In this document: positions 36,126 through 44,297 of the stretch, piece after piece
Position numbering within the stretch: the stretch's first letter is position 1
Layout: each line of letters begins with the position of its first letter
Assembly (NCBI GenBank): GCA_910585465.1
Contig: CAJUEW010000016.1
Coordinates: 14,133 to 78,132, forward strand
Source: an uncultured Lachnospiraceae bacterium
Lineage (GTDB): Bacteria > Bacillota > Clostridia > Lachnospirales > Lachnospiraceae
Direction of reading: 5' to 3'
DNA: 64,000 bases
Position numbers and translations under genes: made by a program
The notes under the pieces: model-generated
What the model saw: the letters and a program-made list of their open reading frames with translations, nothing else
Databases searched by the model: none
What the model was told of the DNA's origin: nothing

Positions 36126-37373
36126 GTGGATGTATCAGAAGCATCGACAGTATTTGCGGAATTAAAGAAGCAGATTCTGGAACAGGTGGACTTAAGCCGG
36201 GAGGTGCCGGATGAAGAGATGCAGGAGCTGATTGATGAGGTTGTACTTTCCTATGGAAAAAAACAGTACCTGTCTCTGAACGAAAAATGCCGCCTGAAAA
36301 AAGAACTGTTTTACGCGCTCCGCAAGCTGGATGTTCTTCAGGAGCTGTTGGAGGAACAGGATGTGACGGAGATCATGGTAAATGGCATGGATGGTATTTT
36401 CCTGGAACGAAATGGAAGGCTTTCCCGTTGGGAAAAGAATTTCTATTCAAAGGACCGGATTCTGGAGATTATCCAGCAGATGATAGGAGGCTGCAACCGG
36501 ACAGTCAATGAGTCCCAGCCGATTGTGGATGCTAGACTGGATAACGGGGACCGCGTTCATGTAGTGCTTCCTCCGGTGGCAGTCAATGGGCCGATTCTCA
36601 CAATACGTCGGTTTCCTGAAGAACCCATAACCATGAAAAGGCTGCTGGAGCTGGACAGTGTCTCAAAGGAGGAGGCAGTTTTTCTCAGGGATGCTGTAAG
36701 AGCCGGATATTCCATACTGGTGGCAGGGGGAACCGGGTCCGGGAAAACTACTTTTCTGAATGCGCTCTCAGAATTCATACCATCAGATGAAAGGATAGTT
36801 GTCATCGAGGATACGGCGGAGCTTCAGATTCGGGGTATCCCGAATCTGGTGCGTCTGGAGACAAGAGAGGCTGGTACGGAGGAATGCCGGGAAATTACGA
36901 TACGTGATTTAATACGGGCCTCCCTCCGGATGAGGCCGTCCAGGATTATTGTGGGCGAGGTAAGAGGGGAGGAAGCCTTTGAGCTTCTTACCTGTCTGAA
37001 TACGGGGCATGATGGAAGTATCAGCACCTGCCACGCGAACAGCACCCAGGATACGGTGAGCCGTTTGGAAACCATGGTTCTGATGGGGATGGAATTGCCC
37101 TTGCAGGCCATCCGGAGACAGATTGCTTCCGGTATTGACCTGATCGTTTATCTGGGGAGGCTGCGGGATAAAAGCCGCAGACTTCTTGAAATTACTGAAA
37201 TTACCGGTATGGAAGGGGAGCAGGTGGCTTTGAATCCATTATTCCTCTTCCGGGAAACCGGTGAAGTGTCCGGCAGGATCTGCGGGATACAGGAAAAAAT
37301 CGGAGAAATGAAAAAAATTGAAAAATTTAGCCGTGCGGGAATTCCGGCATCAAAAAAAGGGATTTGTATTTGA
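36126..37373 (+). CDS. cpaF: CpaF/TadA-type pilus assembly ATPase
   Basis: 415 residues. Secretion ATPase of the GspE/VirB11 family: Walker A GGTGSGKTT (about 202-210), Asp box EDTAELQI, Walker B RIIVGEVRGEEAF and His box TCHANS. It powers Flp pilus assembly. GTG 36126 follows AGGAGGA by 5 bases; longer readings into cpaE are rejected. The end overlaps the TadB gene by 56 bases. Confidence 0.95.
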   Translation: MDVSEASTVFAELKKQILEQVDLSREVPDEEMQELIDEVVLSYGKKQYLSLNEKCRLKKELFYALRKLDVLQELLEEQDVTEIMVNGMDGIFLERNGRLSRWEKNFYSKDRILEIIQQMIGGCNRTVNESQPIVDARLDNGDRVHVVLPPVAVNGPILTIRRFPEEPITMKRLLELDSVSKEEAVFLRDAVRAGYSILVAGGTGSGKTTFLNALSEFIPSDERIVVIEDTAELQIRGIPNLVRLETREAGTEECREITIRDLIRASLRMRPSRIIVGEVRGEEAFELLTCLNTGHDGSISTCHANSTQDTVSRLETMVLMGMELPLQAIRRQIASGIDLIVYLGRLRDKSRRLLEITEITGMEGEQVALNPLFLFRETGEVSGRICGIQEKIGEMKKIEKFSRAGIPASKKGICI

Positions 37374-38064
37374 TATCTTACAGGGAGTGATATTGGTCCT
37401 GGGATTTTCCTGGCTGTTCTATGATACTTTCTTTGCAATTCCTTTTTTATCCCCTCTTATTTGGTTCTGGCACAGAGAATGTGCAGAGGCGAGAAATCGA
37501 AAACAACAGGAGCAGTTTCAGAGGATGTTCCGGGAATGGATTCTTCTCCTTTCCGCCTCTCTGTCCGCAGGTTATTCTGTGGAAAATGCATTTGGACAGT
37601 CCTTGCATGAGCTGCGTCTTATGTTTCCAAGGGGAGGGCTGATGCTGGATGAACTGAGAAATATGCTGGCAAAGGCTGAAAACAACCAAAGCCCTGAAAG
37701 TTTGCTGGACGAGCTGGCGGAAAGGTATCCGCTGGAGGAGGTTCAAAGCTTTGCAGAAGTGTTCAGGACAGCCAGGAGCAGCGGGGGGAGCATAAATACT
37801 GTCATACGTAATACGGCATCCAAAATGGCGGAGGTGATGGATACCAAAAGGGAGATAGAAACGATGTTGTCCGCTAAAGTATATGAGCAAAAGATTATGA
37901 CTGTTATGCCTGCGGCTGTCCTTTTGTACATTCGGATTGGTTCCGGAGAGTTTCTGGAAGAATTATATCACAATCCGGCAGGGGCTGGAATTATGACTTT
38001 GTGCCTTTGCACTTACCTGGCTGCGTATTTGCTGGGAAAAAGGATGGTGCAGTTTGAAATATAA
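37318..38064 (+). CDS. TadB-like pilus inner-membrane platform protein
   Basis: 248 residues. TM about 20-50; GspF-type cytoplasmic domain (about 70-200) with RMFREWILLLSASLSAGYSVENAF and SSGGSINTVIRNTA; C-terminal membrane segments (about 205-240). Starts in the cpaF gene at a TTG (37318) or a GTG 15 bases later; the true start is uncertain. Works with TadC as the platform on which CpaF drives pilin assembly. Confidence 0.87.
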   Translation: MKNLAVREFRHQKKGFVFDILQGVILVLGFSWLFYDTFFAIPFLSPLIWFWHRECAEARNRKQQEQFQRMFREWILLLSASLSAGYSVENAFGQSLHELRLMFPRGGLMLDELRNMLAKAENNQSPESLLDELAERYPLEEVQSFAEVFRTARSSGGSINTVIRNTASKMAEVMDTKREIETMLSAKVYEQKIMTVMPAAVLLYIRIGSGEFLEELYHNPAGAGIMTLCLCTYLAAYLLGKRMVQFEI

Positions 38065-39256
38065 GAAAAAATTATTTCTGACAGCCGCCGCAGGAGGAAT
38101 TTTAAGTATTGTCTGTCTGGTGAGCAGTCTGGACAGCTTTCGGCCGATTCAGGTATTAAACCGGCCGGAGAGCGGCGCCGGAGATCGGGAACAGAAGCTT
38201 CAGGTAGAGCTGGAAGGAAGAAAATATCCGTTTAGCTTTTCTCTTCTGGAAATGCCTATGGATGAGAGGGAGATACAAAAGCGTCTGGCAGAGACAGTCC
38301 GGTTTCTGGAGGAAACCTTTCTGAAAGATAATACAGATATACAGTATATTGTTTCGGATGTCTGTATGCCTTCAGTTTTTCCGGGCACACAGATCACGAT
38401 ACAGTGGTATCTGGATTCCTGGGATTATGTAAAACCGGATGGCGCTGTGGAGAATGCCTGCCTGGAAGAGCCGGTTCCGGTTTGGGTTCAGGCAGTGGTA
38501 GAGCTTCAGGGACAGACACAGATATGGGAGAAAGAGATAAGGGTCTGTCCTCCAACGCTCCCCGATAAAGCGCAAAAATTTCAGATGCTGGAATATAAGA
38601 TAAATTCTGCCCAGGAGCAGTCTGAGATTCAAAAGATAGAACTGCCCCGGACAGTTTTCGGACAGTCTGTGACTTGGTATCCGGAGGCGGATCTGCGCTG
38701 GATATGGATGCTGATGCTGACAGCCTCGACAGTCTGCGCGGTCATAATCGGACACCATAAGGAAGAGGAACGCAGAAGGCAGCAGCGGGAGCAGAGTATG
38801 CAGATGGATTACCCTGAGATTGTGAGCCGGCTGAGTCTCTATATGGGGGCAGGTATCAGTACAAGAAAGGCATGGGAAAGAATTGTAGAAAGCTATGAAG
38901 AGAAAGGCACAGGAAACAGGAAACCGCGGGAGGCATATGAGGAGATGCGTACAGCATTATATGAGATGCGGAGCGGTGTGGCAGAAGGAATTGCTTATGA
39001 AAGATTCGGAGCAAGGTGCCGTCTGCTGCCCTATCTTAAGCTTGGAACCTTGCTGAGTCAGAATCTTCGGAAAGGAACCAGAAATCTTGCAGGGCTTCTT
39101 CAGGAGGAGTCCAGAGAGGCTTTGGAAAACCGCAAGGCTTTGGCAAAGAAAATGGGAGAGGAATGTGAAAGCAAGCTTCTTTTCCCGATGATAATGATGC
39201 TGCTTACAATACTGGTTATGGTTATGTATCCGGCAATTATTTCATTTCAGATGTAA
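38054..39256 (+). CDS. TadC-like pilus platform protein with extracytoplasmic insert
   Basis: 400 residues, longer than typical TadC (about 300). N-terminal TM (8-26); a region of about 185 residues with no recognised family, probably outside the cell, containing paired cysteines; second TM (about 216-233); then a GspF domain (about 250-400) with YPEIVSRLSLYMGAGISTRKAWERIV and C-terminal TM. TTG start at 38054, overlapping TadB by 11 bases. The large outer part is unusual. Confidence 0.82.
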   Translation: MKYKKKLFLTAAAGGILSIVCLVSSLDSFRPIQVLNRPESGAGDREQKLQVELEGRKYPFSFSLLEMPMDEREIQKRLAETVRFLEETFLKDNTDIQYIVSDVCMPSVFPGTQITIQWYLDSWDYVKPDGAVENACLEEPVPVWVQAVVELQGQTQIWEKEIRVCPPTLPDKAQKFQMLEYKINSAQEQSEIQKIELPRTVFGQSVTWYPEADLRWIWMLMLTASTVCAVIIGHHKEEERRRQQREQSMQMDYPEIVSRLSLYMGAGISTRKAWERIVESYEEKGTGNRKPREAYEEMRTALYEMRSGVAEGIAYERFGARCRLLPYLKLGTLLSQNLRKGTRNLAGLLQEESREALENRKALAKKMGEECESKLLFPMIMMLLTILVMVMYPAIISFQM

Positions 39257-39274
39257 ATAAGGAGAAAAAGGAAG

Positions 39275-39445
39275 ATGAAAAAGTTTTGGAGAAGGTTCTG
39301 GAGGGACGAAAGAGGAATGGGAGTCGTAGAGGTCATTCTGATTATTGTGGTGCTAATTGGGCTGGTCATTATTTTTAAGACTCAGATTACGAATGTTGTC
39401 AATGCTATCTTTAAAAAAATCGTTTCTCAGAGCAGCAGTATTTAG
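39275..39445 (+). CDS. Flp-type (type IVb) pilin
   Basis: 56 residues. A basic leader ends at Gly14; cleavage would give a mature pilin with Glu at +5 (RG|MGVVEV), followed by a hydrophobic helix (about 18-34) and a short basic tail. This is the class III/Flp prepilin signature. AAAGGAAG precedes ATG 39275. It sits between tadC and the DUF5702 gene, where Tad loci often carry the major pilin. Its 3' end overlaps the next frame. Confidence 0.9.
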   Translation: MKKFWRRFWRDERGMGVVEVILIIVVLIGLVIIFKTQITNVVNAIFKKIVSQSSSI

Positions 39446-40841
39446 CCGCCAGTCCGGACAAATTACAGTATGGCTTTCTTTAAGCTTTCTTGTGTTTTTA
39501 AGTCTTTATCTGGTTTGCCTTGATTCTGTACAGAAGCAGAATCAGCGCCGGAAGGCGGAGCATTCCGTGGAGGCAGGCATGTTTTCTCTCTTTTCGGAGT
39601 TTGAGCCGCATCTGCTGGATGATTATAGTCTGCTTTATATAGACACCTCTTTTCAGAGCGGAAGGGAACGTACAGATGAAATATGCGGTCATTTGTGGCA
39701 TTTTATAGAGAACAATGCGGCTGCTCCGTCAGGCTCTGTCTCGCAGGGACTTTACCTTCAGGGGGTGAATGTAAAAGATTTAGTTCGGGCAACAGACGGT
39801 CAGGGCTCGGTCTTTTACAGACAGGCAATCCGGATTATGAAGTCAAGGACAGGTGTCTCGCTGGCAGAGGATTGGAGCTTTCAGGAAAAATTCAGGGAAG
39901 AGGCGGAGGAGGGTACCCAATGTTTCCTGAAGGACTGTGAGACCTATGAGGGGAGTGTAAAGAACTATGAAAATGAAGATGAGGAGGAGGCGCTGGACTC
40001 AAAAATCCGGCAATGGGACGGTCTTCGCAATAGCTTTACCCTTTCCGCAGTCCTTTCAGCTCCGGAGAAGCTCTCGGGACGGGCAATCAATCCGGAGGTA
40101 ATTCCGTCCCAAAGAGAGTTATCGCAAGGTATGGGATGCAAAGATGGTTCCGAAGAGCGGATAGTACAAAAGCAGTGGTTTATCAGCTACCTGTGCAAAT
40201 ACTTTAAGCATGCCCAGGAGATGATGGAGAGCGGAAGAGAGAGTGGATATCTGGATTACCAAATGGAATATATTATCGGCGGAAAATCTTCCGACAGAGA
40301 AAATCTGGAACTGGTCATTCAAAAGCTTCTGCTGATACGGGAGGGAATTAACTATGTTTTCTTAATATCTCATCCGGAATTCAGCGGTGAGGCAGAGGCG
40401 CTGGCGGATATACTGGCAGGCTTTACCGGAAGTCCGGCTTTGGTAAAAGGGCTGAAGCATCTGATACTTCTGGGCTGGGCATGCGGGGAGAGTATGGTGG
40501 AGGTACGGCAGCTTCTGAGGGGCTATGAATTATCGGCAGTTAAGAAAGCAGAAGACTGGCAGGTATCATTGCCGGGGCTTTTGGAGTTAATAGTAAATCC
40601 CGGAAAATATGACAAACAGCTTAAAAGACAGCAGGGAGTTAAGTATGAGTTTTTTCTAAGATTGTTACTGTCAATAAAGCCTGCGAAGGTGCTTGCAATG
40701 AGGAGTCTGGATATTATAGAGGGAGAGCTTCGGCTTAAAGAAGGCTGCGAAAAAATTCATTTAGATCACTGTGTTGAAAGCCTGACAGCTCAAGTGTGGA
40801 TGGAAGGAATTTATCTGGAAAGAACCTATGGATATGATTAG
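39393..40841 (+). CDS. DUF5702-family Tad-locus protein
   Basis: About 482 residues. An N-terminal single TM (SGQITVWLSLSFLVFLSLYLVCLDSV) carries a TadG-like leader but no prepilin Glu. A large extracytoplasmic domain of the DUF5702 type follows (YSLLYIDTSFQSG; GYLDYQMEYIIGGKSSDRENL). Found in Tad loci of Clostridia; role unknown, possibly a minor pilus or surface component. Overlaps the Flp gene; no good ribosome binding site is seen, so translation may be coupled. The start could be 39393, 39402 or earlier. Confidence 0.78.
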   Translation: MLSMLSLKKSFLRAAVFSRQSGQITVWLSLSFLVFLSLYLVCLDSVQKQNQRRKAEHSVEAGMFSLFSEFEPHLLDDYSLLYIDTSFQSGRERTDEICGHLWHFIENNAAAPSGSVSQGLYLQGVNVKDLVRATDGQGSVFYRQAIRIMKSRTGVSLAEDWSFQEKFREEAEEGTQCFLKDCETYEGSVKNYENEDEEEALDSKIRQWDGLRNSFTLSAVLSAPEKLSGRAINPEVIPSQRELSQGMGCKDGSEERIVQKQWFISYLCKYFKHAQEMMESGRESGYLDYQMEYIIGGKSSDRENLELVIQKLLLIREGINYVFLISHPEFSGEAEALADILAGFTGSPALVKGLKHLILLGWACGESMVEVRQLLRGYELSAVKKAEDWQVSLPGLLELIVNPGKYDKQLKRQQGVKYEFFLRLLLSIKPAKVLAMRSLDIIEGELRLKEGCEKIHLDHCVESLTAQVWMEGIYLERTYGYD

Positions 40842-40848
40842 CAGGGAA

Positions 40849-40975
40849 GGGAGGTATACAGGGATGTTCTTTTGCCGTTGGAAAAAATGCAGACACTCTC
40901 TCCAGACACCCCACAATGGAAAGAAATTTCCTGACCGTATTCAGTTCGGCAGAAGGACATCCCTGTATACCTCCC
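40849..40975 (+). repeat. 29-bp inverted repeat covering the start of the TadE-like gene
   Basis: Bases 40849-40877 pair with 40947-40975 over 29 positions with only two G-U pairs; the outer 19 are perfect (GGGAGGTATACAGGGATGT and its mirror). The loop is 69 bases. The left arm holds the GGAGG ribosome binding site (about 40850-40854) and ATG 40864 of the TadE-like gene; the right arm lies within its coding region. No T-run follows. It may control translation or be a DNA-level inverted repeat. Confidence 0.85.
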
Positions 40976-41598
40976 AGCGGGGAAGTCTTACTCTTGAAGC
41001 GGCGCTGGCTCTTCCGTTCTTTCTGTGTGCCGTGGCAGCATTAATCTGTTTATTCTCTTTCTCATCAGTGTACGCAAAGGAAGAACGTTCGCTTATGGAA
41101 AAGGCTCAGATACTGGCTGCCGCCGGGCAGGGGGCACGGACCGAACCTTATATTCTGCTTTATAAAAGTGTGCCTGTGGCTCTTCCATTTCCGGAGCTTT
41201 TTCATAATAGAGACAGGCTTCTCTGCAAAGCGTTTGTCCGTTCCTGGATTGGTTATACAGGTGAAACATTTACGTCCCATGCAGGGGAAGAGCTGGTATA
41301 TGTAACTCCTCAGGGGACAGTATACCATAGGAATCAGGATTGTACCTATCTGAGACTGTCAGTCCGTACGATTTCTTCCGCAGACCTGGATACGGCCAGA
41401 AATCTTTCCGGAGGAAAATACGCACCCTGTGAATATTGTATCAAAAGTCATACGGTTCCTTCGTCTGTTTATATAACGGATTATGGAACAAGCTATCATA
41501 GCTCCGGAAAGTGCCAGGGCCTGAAACGAACAATTATGGCGGTTCCTTTATCTAAAGTGGGAGGTTTAAGGTGCTGTTACCGGTGCGGCTCATTATGA
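40864..41598 (+). CDS. TadE-like pseudopilin with tandem Cys/His modules
   Basis: 244 residues. Basic N-terminal region; prepilin-like site at G40|SLTLE (Glu45 at +5) before a hydrophobic helix (about 46-68). The outer part ends in two related modules: V-Y-V/I-T-x2-G-T-x-Y-H-x4-C ... C-x2-C, module 1 with H155, C160, C189, C192 and module 2 with H212, C217, C238, C241. The modules look metal-binding. Start 40864 has GGAGG 9 bases upstream; an earlier in-frame ATG at 40828 overlaps the DUF5702 end. The start lies inside a strong hairpin. Confidence 0.82.
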   Translation: MFFCRWKKCRHSLQTPHNGKKFPDRIQFGRRTSLYTSQRGSLTLEAALALPFFLCAVAALICLFSFSSVYAKEERSLMEKAQILAAAGQGARTEPYILLYKSVPVALPFPELFHNRDRLLCKAFVRSWIGYTGETFTSHAGEELVYVTPQGTVYHRNQDCTYLRLSVRTISSADLDTARNLSGGKYAPCEYCIKSHTVPSSVYITDYGTSYHSSGKCQGLKRTIMAVPLSKVGGLRCCYRCGSL

Positions 41599-41975
41599 AC
41601 CATTTTTGGATACTTTTACATCTGTTGTTTCTGTCTGCAGAGGATATCAGAGAAGGACAGCTGTCCATGCCTGTTATTTTAGAACTGGGAATTGTGGGAA
41701 TTGGGTATGCGGTTTGGACCAGACAGACTCCGGTGCTGATTCCGGGTTTATTTTTGCTAATATTTAGTTACTTCAGTAAAGAGCAGATTGGATATGGGGA
41801 CGGATGGCTGATTTTGGTTCTTGGAATGTGGATGGAGCTTCACACGCTTTTAATGATGTTTTGGATAGGACTGATTTTAAGTGTACTATCCGCAGCCTGG
41901 CTTGAAAAAAAAGAACTGCCGTTTGTACCGTTTCTGACAGCCGCATATATAATAGGGGAGTGGATATGGATATGA
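41571..41975 (+). CDS. Small prepilin peptidase (A24 family)
   Basis: 134 residues with about four membrane segments. Catalytic Asp candidates: D25/R in SAEDIREGQLS and the GxGD motif in IGYGDGWLILVLG. Much shorter than usual peptidases (about 220-250), and the methyltransferase domain is absent, as in archaeal-type or Tad-specific peptidases. Likely processes the Flp and TadE-like leaders here. GTG 41571 has GGAGG 6 bases upstream and overlaps the previous gene by 28 bases. Confidence 0.85.
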   Translation: MLLPVRLIMNHFWILLHLLFLSAEDIREGQLSMPVILELGIVGIGYAVWTRQTPVLIPGLFLLIFSYFSKEQIGYGDGWLILVLGMWMELHTLLMMFWIGLILSVLSAAWLEKKELPFVPFLTAAYIIGEWIWI

Positions 41976-42415
41976 AAAAAAGAGGAAGATTTGTATTGGA
42001 GGCAGCAGTACTGGTTCCGGGTATCTGCCTGCTGCTTGTCCAGCTTTGCCTTTTTACTTTGTATGCTCATGATTATACGGTATGTGTACATACATCTTTG
42101 GAGGCAGGCGTCAAGGGAATATATCCTGAAGGCTTTAGCAATCGGAAGATAGAAGAACATATCAGGAACGACCTGTGCCGGAAACTGAAGGAACGCCTTT
42201 TGTGGCTTCGGAATCCTGAGACAGAAGTTCGGGTAAATCCGATACAGGCAGAGATCATCGTGACGGGAACAGGCGGTTTCTGGCCGGCAGAAAGGATAAA
42301 GGTGAGACAGAAAATATACAGGATACAAGCTAGTGAAAATGTTCGCAGAAGCAGATGGCTGAAAGAGTTGGAGGACAGAGATGGAAGTGCATTACAAAAG
42401 AGACCTGAACAGTAA
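41966..42415 (+). CDS. Second TadE-like pseudopilin
   Basis: 149 residues. MDMKKRGRFVLEAAVLVPG: prepilin-like cleavage after Gly with Glu at +5 (G|RFVLE), then a hydrophobic helix (about 10-32) and a soluble outer domain of about 110 residues. Start 41966 has GGGGAG 5 bases upstream. Overlaps the peptidase by 10 bases and the FHA gene by 35. Confidence 0.82.
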   Translation: MDMKKRGRFVLEAAVLVPGICLLLVQLCLFTLYAHDYTVCVHTSLEAGVKGIYPEGFSNRKIEEHIRNDLCRKLKERLLWLRNPETEVRVNPIQAEIIVTGTGGFWPAERIKVRQKIYRIQASENVRRSRWLKELEDRDGSALQKRPEQ

Positions 42416-43439
42416 TTATATGATTCTGACAGATGAGGACAGTTCGGAGAATAATTATGAGGTACGAATGATAACAGAAAATCGGATCTACGGTTTTCTG
42501 CCATGTGTGAGGCAGGAGCATGAGGGCCGTGTAAAGTATTATTATGAGATTACAGGATGGCAGAGCATGGAACTTTTATATGGAAGAAGAAAACTGAACT
42601 GCGGGCAGCTTCAGAGTCTTTTAAGGGAGCTGGAGAAAATTCTGGAATCAGCGAAGGAGTATTTGCTGGCTCCTGCTCATCTTATACTAAAGCCGGAATA
42701 TATGTATCTGAATGCAGGATCAGAGAAGCTTTATTTATGTTATTATCCGGGATATGAAAAGGAGATAAGAGAATCTTTTCTGGAGTGGGCAGAGTATCTG
42801 CTTGGGAAGCTAGATAAAAACGATACGGAGGGGATTGAGTTTGGATATGATTTGTATCAGTGTGCTTTGGAGCCCAATTTCAGCCTTTTGGAGGTTCTGC
42901 ACAGACATGCGCGGACAGAACCGGACAGGACAGAGCCTGTTTCGCAGCCGGAAGTCACAGTACCTGTTCGGGAAGAGGTTTTAGAAAAGACAGGAACCTG
43001 GATGAATTTTTTTAAGAGAAAAACAAAAAAGCCTCAGATGGAGGATTATCTGGCAGAGGCGGACAAGATGGGGAGCGGCTCAGTGCTTTTCTTAAAGGAG
43101 GAGGAAGCGGTAAAAGGGACGGAATGTCTTGGAGCTTCTAAAGGGGATGGACTTATACTGAAGAGCCGGAACCCGGAATATCCGGATTTCTGTATCAAAG
43201 AAGAAAGCTTTCTGATTGGAAAGCAGAAGGAACATGTGGATGGATGCATTCCGGCAGTGACAGTCAGCCGTATACATGCCCGTATTACCTGTACGGACTC
43301 TTTGTATTATATTGAAGATTTAAATTCTACTAACGGAACATGGGTGGATCAGATTCAGATTGACCCATATGAACTGCATTTGCTGGAAAATGGGATGCAT
43401 ATTGTTTTTGCGGGTGCGGAATATGTAGTAAAAATATAA
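42381..43439 (+). CDS. DUF6382/FHA-domain protein of the Tad locus
   Basis: 352 residues. N-terminal domain (about 1-175) of the DUF6382 type (MILTDEDSSENNYEVRMI; LILKPEYMYLN), a basic linker, and a C-terminal FHA domain (about 262-352) with SRIHARI and DLNSTNGTWV phosphothreonine-binding loops. FHA proteins read Thr phosphorylation, so pilus assembly may be tied to a Ser/Thr kinase; no kinase is encoded nearby. GGAGG precedes ATG 42381. Confidence 0.85.
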   Translation: MEVHYKRDLNSNYMILTDEDSSENNYEVRMITENRIYGFLPCVRQEHEGRVKYYYEITGWQSMELLYGRRKLNCGQLQSLLRELEKILESAKEYLLAPAHLILKPEYMYLNAGSEKLYLCYYPGYEKEIRESFLEWAEYLLGKLDKNDTEGIEFGYDLYQCALEPNFSLLEVLHRHARTEPDRTEPVSQPEVTVPVREEVLEKTGTWMNFFKRKTKKPQMEDYLAEADKMGSGSVLFLKEEEAVKGTECLGASKGDGLILKSRNPEYPDFCIKEESFLIGKQKEHVDGCIPAVTVSRIHARITCTDSLYYIEDLNSTNGTWVDQIQIDPYELHLLENGMHIVFAGAEYVVKI

Positions 43440-43520
43440 TTTTCGGGAAAAACATTGCTGGTCATTATACAAATGATTTGGTACAATAATACGGAATCAA
43501 AAATGAGGAGCATAGATACT

Positions 43521-44294
43521 ATGATAATTGACAGCCATGCGCATTATGACGATCAGGCCTTTGATGAAGACAGAGAGGAGGTTCTGGTATCTCTTCAAAA
43601 ACACAGAGTGGGAATTGTAATTAATGTGGGAGCCAGCCTGGAGAGCACAAAGAGAACGGTTGCCCTTACACAGAGATATTCCTTTATCTATGGAGCGGCA
43701 GGTGTGCATCCGGATGAGGTTGGCGGGCTGAATGAGGAAAGCTTTGGCTGGCTTCGGGAACAGTGTCTTCAGAAGAAAATTGTGGCGGTTGGTGAAATAG
43801 GGCTGGATTATTATTGGAATAAAGAAAATTGCGCGATTCAGAAGAAATGGTTTGTCCGCCAGCTCAGGCTTGCGGGGGAGCTTCAGATGCCGGTCATTGT
43901 ACACAGCCGGGAAGCTGCGGCAGATACGATGGAGATTTTGAAGCAGGAGTACAATCCGAATACTCCGGTGGTCATACATTGTTATTCATATTCCCCGGAG
44001 ATGGCAGGAGAATATCTGAGGATGGGATTTTATCTTGGCATTGGAGGAGTTATAACCTTTAAAAATGCAAAAAAACTGAAGGAAACCGTACAGATGGCAC
44101 CTGTTGAACGGCTTTTAATGGAAACAGACTGTCCGTATCTGGCTCCTGTTCCATACCGTGGAAAGCGTAATGATTCCCGGAATCTGTTATATGTTGCAGA
44201 GGCAATCGGAGAACTGAAGGGTATGACCGCAGAGGAAGTGATCCGTGTAACAGAACAAAACGCCAGACGGTTTTACAGACTGGAGGAGACGTAG
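43521..44294 (+). CDS. tatD: TatD-family metal-dependent hydrolase
   Basis: 257 residues. TIM-barrel DNase/deoxyribonuclease-like family: HAH at the N-terminus (MIIDSHAHYDD), GVHPDEV, AVGEIGLDYYW, VIVHSREA, VIHCYSYS and METDCPYLAP metal-binding blocks. Role likely in RNA or DNA turnover/repair. Start 43521 with GAGGAG upstream. Three bases before ksgA; tatD-ksgA adjacency is typical of Firmicutes. Confidence 0.95.
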   Translation: MIIDSHAHYDDQAFDEDREEVLVSLQKHRVGIVINVGASLESTKRTVALTQRYSFIYGAAGVHPDEVGGLNEESFGWLREQCLQKKIVAVGEIGLDYYWNKENCAIQKKWFVRQLRLAGELQMPVIVHSREAAADTMEILKQEYNPNTPVVIHCYSYSPEMAGEYLRMGFYLGIGGVITFKNAKKLKETVQMAPVERLLMETDCPYLAPVPYRGKRNDSRNLLYVAEAIGELKGMTAEEVIRVTEQNARRFYRLEET

Positions 44295-44297
44295 AAA

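Noticed and set aside
40849..40975. The 29-bp hairpin as a terminator
   Set aside because: No T-run follows and the right arm is inside the coding region; a translational or recombinational role fits better.
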